Shown: positions 5,908 to 10,256 of the stretch, one piece after another
Layout of the letters: each line of letters opens with the position of its first letter
How positions within the stretch are numbered: position 1 is the stretch's first letter
Assembly (NCBI GenBank): GCA_030149995.1
Contig: JASLGV010000271.1
Coordinates: forward strand, 1 to 10,256
Origin: Pedobacter sp.
GTDB taxonomy: Bacteria > Bacteroidota > Bacteroidia > Sphingobacteriales > Sphingobacteriaceae
DNA length: 10,256 nt
Direction of reading: 5' to 3'
Notes under the pieces: generated by a model
Told to the model about the DNA's origin: nothing
What the model saw: only the letters and a program-made list of their open reading frames with translations
Databases searched by the model: none
Position numbers and translations under genes: made by a program

Positions 5908-6543
5908 ATGAGCACAATAGACCATTTAGAAAATAAAAATGCCCCTTTGGTTGATGGCAAAGAGGAATATACCATAACGGTTTATGCCGAGAACCGTATA
6001 GGTTTGCTAAACAGGATTGCGATTATCTTTTCAAAAAGAAAAATCAACATCGAAAGCCTGAACACCTCCCCTTCTGAAATTGATGGCATTCACCGCTTTA
6101 ACATTGTTATTCACGAAGGTTACGAAGTGGTACGCAAACTGGCCCGACAGATTGAAAAGCAGATTGAAGTGCTAAAGGTATATTTTAATACCAATGCCGA
6201 AATTATCTGGCAGGAACTGGCTCTTTACAAAGTATCGACTGATGAAATTACCGAACGTGTAACAGTAGAAAGATTGTTAAGACAATACGGGGCAAGTGCC
6301 GTTGTAATCCGTAAAGATTATACGGTCTTTGCAGTAACCGGGCATGCCGAAGAAACCAATGCATTGGTTAAAGCGCTTGAACCCTATAACCTGATTGAGT
6401 TTGTACGCTCGGCAAGAGTAGCCATTATTAAAGACAGCGCTGGTTTTCACGAAAAACTCAAAGAATTTGAAGCTTTCGAACCAGGAGAAGAACTGGTGGA
6501 AAATGAGTTTCTGGAAAAAGGAGAAAAGATTTTTACGATGTAA
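5908..6543 (+). CDS. ilvN: Acetolactate synthase, small regulatory subunit
   Basis: ACT-domain subunit of 211 residues that activates IlvB and confers valine feedback inhibition in characterised relatives. The ACT domain spans about 21-95, starting EYTITVYAENRIGLLNRIAI. The N-x-x-G pattern N29-R30-I31-G32 is at the site where valine binds in enteric IlvH/IlvN. KINIESLN (45-52) is also conserved. A second domain (about 110-185; ERVTVERLLRQYGASAVVIR, then ALEPYNLIEFVRSARVAI) matches the C-terminal domain of small subunits. The last 25 residues are acidic (FEPGEELVENEFLEKGEK) and extend the protein beyond the roughly 160-165 residues of the enteric form, as does a 20-residue N-terminal lead. The ATG at 5908 is 26 nt after ilvB. 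Whether valine inhibits this enzyme cannot be told from sequence alone. Confidence 0.94.
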   Translation: MSTIDHLENKNAPLVDGKEEYTITVYAENRIGLLNRIAIIFSKRKINIESLNTSPSEIDGIHRFNIVIHEGYEVVRKLARQIEKQIEVLKVYFNTNAEIIWQELALYKVSTDEITERVTVERLLRQYGASAVVIRKDYTVFAVTGHAEETNALVKALEPYNLIEFVRSARVAIIKDSAGFHEKLKEFEAFEPGEELVENEFLEKGEKIFTM

Positions 6544-6556
6544 ACCACAACAAACC

Positions 6557-6645
6557 CGTTATTGCGGGGAGGAACGACCAGGCAATCTTTTAGATTAGTT
6601 CAAATAGATTGCTTTGGCTCACACAAATCCGAGCTCGCAATAACG
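6557..6645. repeat. Palindromic intergenic element between ilvN and the VOC gene
   Basis: CGTTATTGCG (6557-6566) and CGCAATAACG (6636-6645) are exact 10-nt terminal inverted repeats. Inside them GCAATCT (6582-6588) and AGATTGC (6606-6612) form a second exact stem around a 17-nt loop. The word pattern ATTGCG, GGAACGA, GCAATCT recurs as ATTGCGG, AGAACGA, GCAATCT at 7069-7090. That points to a dispersed, non-coding, MITE/REP-like repeat. From memory, 'ATTGCGAGGAACGAAGCAATCT' type elements are frequent in Sphingobacteriaceae genomes; this was not checked. The VOC frame is formally open through it, but the element explains the sequence better than coding does. Confidence 0.65.
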
Positions 6646-6657
6646 AAAAATAAGAAT

Positions 6658-7050
6658 ATGAAATGTAATAAAACCATACCAATTTTAAGAATATTCGATT
6701 ATGATAAAGCAATCGAGTTTTATGTAAACTGGCTGGGCTTTAAAATAGATTGGGAGCATACTTTTGAAGAAAATACCCCGGTTTATATGCAGGTTTCGCT
6801 TGGCGGAATTAAATTGCATTTAAGCGAACACCACGGCGATTGTTCGCCAGGTGCACATGTTCATATTGATTGTACAGGTTTAAAAACATTTCATAAAGAA
6901 ATCATTGATAAAAATTACAAATACAACAGGCCAGGTTTAGAGAAAACCTTTTATGGAACCTGGGCAGTAACCGTAAACGATCCGTTTTTTAACAAGATCA
7001 CTTTTAATGAAGCGTTAAGCGAAGCTGAAAACACAGAAACCAAAGAATAA
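6658..7050 (+). CDS. Glyoxalase/bleomycin-resistance (VOC) family protein
   Basis: A 130-residue single-unit VOC protein. The beta-alpha-beta-beta-beta modules run from TIPILRIFDYDKAIEFYVNW, LGFKIDWEHTFE and VYMQVSLGGIKLHLSEHHG to the second half AHVHIDCTGLKTFHKEIIDK, YGTWAVTVNDPFFNKITFNE. 'DYDKAIEFYVNWLGF', 'LHLSEHHGD' and 'DPFFNKITF' are typical of the bleomycin-resistance-like branch. H and E residues at the classic metal or ligand positions are partly present. The family includes dioxygenases, glyoxalase I and antibiotic-binding proteins, so substrate and reaction are unknown. The ATG at 6658 is chosen: the frame is open up to a TTG at 6562, but that stretch is a palindromic repeat and encodes no VOC sequence. 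The gene is in line with the operon but has no evident role in branched-chain amino acid synthesis. Confidence 0.82.
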   Translation: MKCNKTIPILRIFDYDKAIEFYVNWLGFKIDWEHTFEENTPVYMQVSLGGIKLHLSEHHGDCSPGAHVHIDCTGLKTFHKEIIDKNYKYNRPGLEKTFYGTWAVTVNDPFFNKITFNEALSEAENTETKE

Positions 7051-7066
7051 AAAAAATAACCTGCCT

Positions 7067-7090
7067 GCATTGCGGAGAACGAAGCAATCT
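7067..7090. repeat. Half copy of the palindromic intergenic element
   Basis: GCATTGCGG, AGAACGAA and GCAATCT in this order match the left half of the element at 6557-6588. The right half is absent; the sequence runs into an A-rich stretch before the DinB-family start at 7118. It is a degenerate or truncated copy. Confidence 0.5.
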
Positions 7091-7117
7091 TAAAACGGCG
7101 GTTAAAAAAGAAAAGTA

Positions 7118-7579
7118 ATGAACGAAGTATTTGATTTTATACTAAACTCGCGTAAAGCATTTATCCGGTTAACAGAACAGCTGTCTGTTGAGCAGTTAAA
7201 CAAAATTCCGGAAGGTTACAGCAACAATATTATCTGGAATTTCGGGCATATTGTGGTCAGTACGCAGACGCTTTCTTACGTAAGAACAGGGATCAGGCCA
7301 GATACTTCCTCTGTAAAGTTTAACGAATATTACCAGCGGGGTACACGCCCTGCCTACATCGTATCTGAACAGGAAATAGAAGCATTAAAAGATTTGGCCA
7401 TCAGCAGTATTGAACAAATAAGAGCAGATTACGAGAAAGGAATTTTTACAAAAGTAACCCCTTTCGCTACGGCTACTTACGGTGCTGAGATGAATACCAT
7501 AGAAGAAATATTAACCACCACCATTGGCCACGACAACCTTCACCTGGGATATGCACTGGCACAAAAGAGGCTGGTTTAA
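7118..7579 (+). CDS. DinB-family putative metal-binding protein
   Basis: A 153-residue protein of the DinB/YfiT-like four-helix-bundle superfamily. The three histidines that form the metal site in this fold are present: H44 in WNFGHIVVS, and H138 and H142 in IGHDNLHLGYALAQKR. The N-terminal helix with SRKAFIRLTEQLSVEQLNKIP and the Trp-x-x-Gly-His motif are typical of 'DinB superfamily' proteins. Characterised relatives are thiol-dependent S-transferases (bacillithiol or mycothiol type) or damage-inducible proteins of unknown role, so no reaction is assigned. Despite the name, it is unrelated to the DNA polymerase IV gene dinB. The ATG at 7118 starts exactly at the domain. It follows the VOC gene after 67 nt containing a half repeat, and with that gene seems inserted between ilvN and ilvC. 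Confidence 0.82.
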   Translation: MNEVFDFILNSRKAFIRLTEQLSVEQLNKIPEGYSNNIIWNFGHIVVSTQTLSYVRTGIRPDTSSVKFNEYYQRGTRPAYIVSEQEIEALKDLAISSIEQIRADYEKGIFTKVTPFATATYGAEMNTIEEILTTTIGHDNLHLGYALAQKRLV

Positions 7580-7609
7580 CCGACGGCATACAGGCCTGCA
7601 TAACCCAAA

Positions 7610-7658
7610 CCCGATAGTAGTGGCGCGGGGTAAACCGGCAGAAACGGATAGCGGGACT
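7610..7658. repeat. GC-rich non-coding block, possible intergenic repeat
   Basis: CCCGATAG (7610-7617) and GGATAGCGGGACT (7646-7658) bracket a GC-rich stretch inside an otherwise AT-rich spacer; CCCG and CGGG can pair. No ORF is supported. The contrast in base composition and the bracketing words suggest another dispersed element, but only one copy is visible here. Confidence 0.35.
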
Positions 7659-7667
7659 GAAACAACC

Positions 7668-7691
7668 GAAAAGCACCGAAAACTGCTTTTC
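7668..7691 (+). other. Intercistronic hairpin before ilvC
   Basis: GAAAAGCA (7668-7675) pairs exactly with TGCTTTTC (7684-7691) around an 8-nt loop, 51 nt before the ilvC ATG. It is followed by TAAAAAAAATT, not T, so it is not an intrinsic terminator for the operon strand. It may mark an RNA processing site or shield the downstream message. Confidence 0.5.
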
Positions 7692-7742
7692 TAAAAAAAA
7701 TTAAACGAATAAAAATAAAACAACCAATTAACCAATAAAACG

Positions 7743-9224
7743 ATGTCAAATTATTTTAACACATTACCTCTTAGAGAAAAATTAAACCAATTAGGTGTTT
7801 GCGATTTCATGGATACTTCTGAGTTTTTAGATGGTGTAAGCGCGCTAAAAGGTAAAAAACTGGTTATTGTAGGCTGCGGTGCGCAAGGCCTTAACCAGGG
7901 TTTAAATTTAAGAGATAGTGGTTTAGATGTGAGCTACACACTACGCAAAGAAGCTATTGAAGGTAAAAGAGATTCCTGGAAAAATGCCACTGAAAACAAT
8001 TTTACAGTAGGTACCTATGAAGAATTAATTCCAACAGCCGATGTGGTTATTAACCTGACGCCTGATAAACAGCATACAGCCGTTGTAAACGCCATTATGC
8101 CGTTGATGAAAGAAGGTGCTACCTTGTTGTACTCGCACGGTTTTAACATTGTGGAAGAAGGCATGCAAATCCGTAAAGATTTAACCGTTATTATGGTGGC
8201 CCCTAAATGCCCGGGCAGTGAGGTTAGAGCGGAGTATGTAAGGGGCTTTGGCGTACCAACTTTAATTGCTGTACACCCTGAAAACGACCCGCAGGGAAAA
8301 GGTCTGGCACAGGCCAAAGCATATTGTGTAGGTACCGGCGGTCACCGTGCAGGTGTTTTAAGATCTTCTTTTGTTGCAGAGGTTAAATCTGATTTAATGG
8401 GCGAGCAAACCATTCTTTGCGGATTGCTTCAAACAGGTTCGATCCTTTCTTTTGATAAAATGCTTGAAAAAGGCATTGACCCGGCGTATGCTTCTAAATT
8501 GGTTCAATATGGCGTAGAGGTAATTACCGAAGCGTTAAAACAAGGTGGCATTACAGCCATGATGGACAGACTGAGCAACATTGCCAAAATTAAAGCATTT
8601 GAGATTTCTGAAGAATTGAAAGACATTATGCGTCCCCTGTTCCAGAAACATCAGGATGATATTATGAGTGGTGAGTTTAGTAAAACAATGATGGAAGACT
8701 GGGCCAACGGCGATAAAAACTTATTAAAATGGCGCGCCGAAACCGGTGAAACCGCATTTGAGAAAACCCCTGCCGGTGATGTTAAAATTGGCGAACAGGA
8801 ATATTTTGATAACTATACCTTAATGGTTGCTTTTGTAAGAGCAGGTGTTGAACTGGCTTTCGAAACCATGGTTCAAGCTGGCATTAAACCAGAGTCTGCT
8901 TACTACGAATCGTTACACGAGGCACCTCTTATTGCCAACACCATTGCCCGTAAAAAGTTATTTGAAATGAACCGCGTAATTTCTGATACGGCCGAGTATG
9001 GTTGTTATTTATTTGATCAGGCATGCAAACCTTTATTGGCCGACTTTATGAAAAAGGTTGATACCGATTTAGTTGGTAAAAACTTTAACGAGGGTAAAGA
9101 TGGCGCCGTTGACAACAGAACCTTAATTAACGTAAACGACAAAATACGCAACCACGAAGTTGAAATTATTGGCGCAGAGTTAAGAAAAGCCATGACAGCC
9201 ATGAAGGCCATTAAAACAGCATAA
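7743..9224 (+). CDS. ilvC: Ketol-acid reductoisomerase, class II (long form)
   Basis: NADPH- and Mg2+-dependent enzyme of 493 residues. It isomerises and reduces acetolactate or acetohydroxybutyrate to the dihydroxy acids used by IlvD. The length marks the long form known from E. coli and plants, with a duplicated C-terminal helical domain. Residue numbers coincide with the E. coli protein: GCGAQG dinucleotide motif at 44-49; R68, R76 and S78 for the NADPH phosphate; H132 in YSHGFN; metal ligands D217 and E221 (SDLMGE) and E389 and E393 (ESLHE); S414 in VISD. All expected catalytic residues are present. The ATG at 7743 matches the family start ([14 protein letters not shown]). It is separated from ilvN by the VOC and DinB genes, an interruption of the usual ilvB-ilvN-ilvC order. 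leuC follows after 87 nt. Confidence 0.97.
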   Translation: MSNYFNTLPLREKLNQLGVCDFMDTSEFLDGVSALKGKKLVIVGCGAQGLNQGLNLRDSGLDVSYTLRKEAIEGKRDSWKNATENNFTVGTYEELIPTADVVINLTPDKQHTAVVNAIMPLMKEGATLLYSHGFNIVEEGMQIRKDLTVIMVAPKCPGSEVRAEYVRGFGVPTLIAVHPENDPQGKGLAQAKAYCVGTGGHRAGVLRSSFVAEVKSDLMGEQTILCGLLQTGSILSFDKMLEKGIDPAYASKLVQYGVEVITEALKQGGITAMMDRLSNIAKIKAFEISEELKDIMRPLFQKHQDDIMSGEFSKTMMEDWANGDKNLLKWRAETGETAFEKTPAGDVKIGEQEYFDNYTLMVAFVRAGVELAFETMVQAGIKPESAYYESLHEAPLIANTIARKKLFEMNRVISDTAEYGCYLFDQACKPLLADFMKKVDTDLVGKNFNEGKDGAVDNRTLINVNDKIRNHEVEIIGAELRKAMTAMKAIKTA

Positions 9225-9241
9225 AAAAAGAATGTCGTACC

Positions 9242-9282
9242 GGGTTTGCCTGCACAACACGTTGAAAGTGGCTGGCAAACCC
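9242..9282 (+). other. Intercistronic hairpin between ilvC and leuC
   Basis: GGGTTTGCC (9242-9250) pairs exactly with GGCAAACCC (9274-9282). The 23-nt loop contains a further short CAC/GTG pairing. The stem begins 17 nt after the ilvC stop and ends 29 nt before the leuC ATG. No T-run follows, so read-through is expected. Differential stability of ilvC and leuC mRNA is a possible role. Confidence 0.5.
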
Positions 9283-9311
9283 AAAGCGATTTAATTAAAT
9301 AAAAAATAAAA

Positions 9312-10256
9312 ATGTCAAAAACATTAGTAGAAAAAATTTGGGACGCACACGTTGTAAAAAGTGAAGAAGGATTTCCTGATATTTTATACATTGATACCCA
9401 CTTAATACACGAGGTAACTTCGCCACAGGCTTTTGATGGTTTACGCAAAAGAGGCATCCCTGTTTTCCGTCCGCAGCAAACCGTTGCCACGGCCGATCAC
9501 AACGTACCTACTTTAAACCAGCTGCAACCTATTAAAGAAGAACTTTCGCGTTACCAGGTGGATATGTTAACCAAAAACTGTGCAGAATTTGGGGTTGAAC
9601 TTTATGGTTTAGGCCATCCTTTTCAGGGAATTGTGCATGTAATTGGCCCCGAACTGGGCATTACCCTACCGGGAAAAACCATGGTTTGCGGCGACAGTCA
9701 TACCTCAACACATGGTGCCTTTGGTGCCATTGCCTTCGGTATTGGTACTTCTCAGGTAGAACAGGTTTTTGCCACGCAATGCTTATTGCAGCAGAAACCC
9801 AAAACCATGAAAATAGAGGTAAACGGCCAACTGGGTAAAGGAGTTACGGCAAAAGACATTATTTTATACATCATCTCCAAAATATCTGCTGCCGGTGGTA
9901 CGGGTTATTTTATTGAATATGCCGGTTCTGCAATAGAATCATTAAGCATGGAAGCCCGGATGACAATCTGTAATATGAGCATTGAAATGGGCGCCAGAGG
10001 TGGTCTTATTGCACCAGATCAGATTACTTTCGATTACATTAAAGGACGCGAGTTTGCTCCTGCGGGTGCAGAGTGGGACAAAGCACTGGCCTACTGGAAA
10101 ACCCTGTACAGCGATGCAGATGCCAGGTTCGACAGCGTTTTATCTTTTGATGCAGCCGATATTGCTCCGATGATTACTTACGGAACCAACCCAGGTATGG
10201 GTATGGGCATCGGGGAGCACATTCCGGCAACAGCAGCACAGCCTGAAAAAGAGAAA
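9312..10256 (+). CDS. leuC: 3-isopropylmalate dehydratase large subunit (N-terminal part, cut by window end)
   Basis: The first 315 codons of an aconitase-family protein normally of about 465-470 residues. With LeuD it interconverts 2- and 3-isopropylmalate in leucine synthesis. Visible signatures: [13 protein letters not shown] at the start, DHNVPT (62-67), [20 protein letters not shown] (126-145), Q-rich [16 protein letters not shown] (about 148-163) and [14 protein letters not shown] (about 225-240). The three cysteines that hold the [4Fe-4S] cluster in this family lie in the C-terminal part beyond residue 340, outside the window, so their presence cannot be checked. The ATG at 9312 gives the family N-terminus MSKTL. 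No stop occurs before the window end. Gene order suggests leuD and perhaps leuA/leuB follow. Aconitase and homoaconitase are excluded by the N-terminal pattern and context. Confidence 0.95.
   Translation, partial: MSKTLVEKIWDAHVVKSEEGFPDILYIDTHLIHEVTSPQAFDGLRKRGIPVFRPQQTVATADHNVPTLNQLQPIKEELSRYQVDMLTKNCAEFGVELYGLGHPFQGIVHVIGPELGITLPGKTMVCGDSHTSTHGAFGAIAFGIGTSQVEQVFATQCLLQQKPKTMKIEVNGQLGKGVTAKDIILYIISKISAAGGTGYFIEYAGSAIESLSMEARMTICNMSIEMGARGGLIAPDQITFDYIKGREFAPAGAEWDKALAYWKTLYSDADARFDSVLSFDAADIAPMITYGTNPGMGMGIGEHIPATAAQPEKEK

Noticed and set aside
6562..6657. Upstream TTG start for the VOC gene
   Set aside because: This stretch is the palindromic repeat element; the domain begins at the ATG at 6658.
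9232..9294. 20-codon ORF between ilvC and leuC
   Set aside because: It is very short, is explained by the hairpin at 9242-9282, and has no amino-acid bias or family resemblance.
9289..9300. ATTTAATTAAAT shared with the centre of the 279-314 palindrome
   Set aside because: A 12-nt AT-only palindrome is expected by chance in such spacers, and the flanks do not match.
9017..9490. 157-codon - strand ORF
   Set aside because: It is an antisense shadow of the end of ilvC and start of leuC, both strongly supported.

Overview
The window looks like chromosomal DNA from a member of the Bacteroidota, probably a Sphingobacteriaceae relative such as Pedobacter. This is inferred from three things. The promoters match the phylum-specific TTTG / TAnnTTTG pattern (best at 2071-2100). 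The genes lack clear Shine-Dalgarno sequences and sit in AT-rich spacers. The gene order ilvE, ilvD, ilvB, ilvN, ilvC, leuC with these protein types is typical of that group. No database search was possible, so the genus is a guess.

Layout. 1-186 is the C-terminal end of a CPA1/NhaP-type Na+/H+ antiporter on the + strand. 187-1044 is a long spacer. It holds a hairpin, a perfect 36-bp palindrome, a possible 43-residue gene on the - strand with its own promoter and an operator-like inverted repeat, and then a + strand promoter, a short ORF rich in Leu/Val/Ile codons and an intrinsic terminator directly before ilvE. 1045-1935 is ilvE. 1936-2294 holds two inverted repeats, an excellent promoter and a textbook ribosome-dependent attenuator (leader peptide, antiterminator strand, terminator). 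From 2295 the branched-chain amino acid operon runs rightward: ilvD, ilvB, ilvN, a glyoxalase/VOC-family gene, a DinB-family gene, ilvC and the first 315 codons of leuC, cut by the window end.

How the genes work together. IlvB/IlvN make acetolactate or acetohydroxybutyrate. IlvC isomerises and reduces it. IlvD dehydrates it to the 2-keto acid. IlvE transaminates this to valine or isoleucine. LeuC, with a LeuD expected just outside the window, channels 2-ketoisovalerate carbon towards leucine. The VOC and DinB genes have no known role in this pathway. They are flanked by copies of what looks like an interspersed palindromic repeat, so they appear to be inserted cargo.

The most noteworthy signals are regulatory. 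There is a clear Ile-sensing attenuator before ilvD and a second, weaker candidate attenuator before ilvE. Stable hairpins without U-tracts lie in three gaps of the operon. A 32-codon ORF ending 2 nt before the ilvB start resembles the beginning of an XRE-type regulator. I see no mobile-element transposase, CRISPR array, rRNA or tRNA. All core enzymes appear intact.
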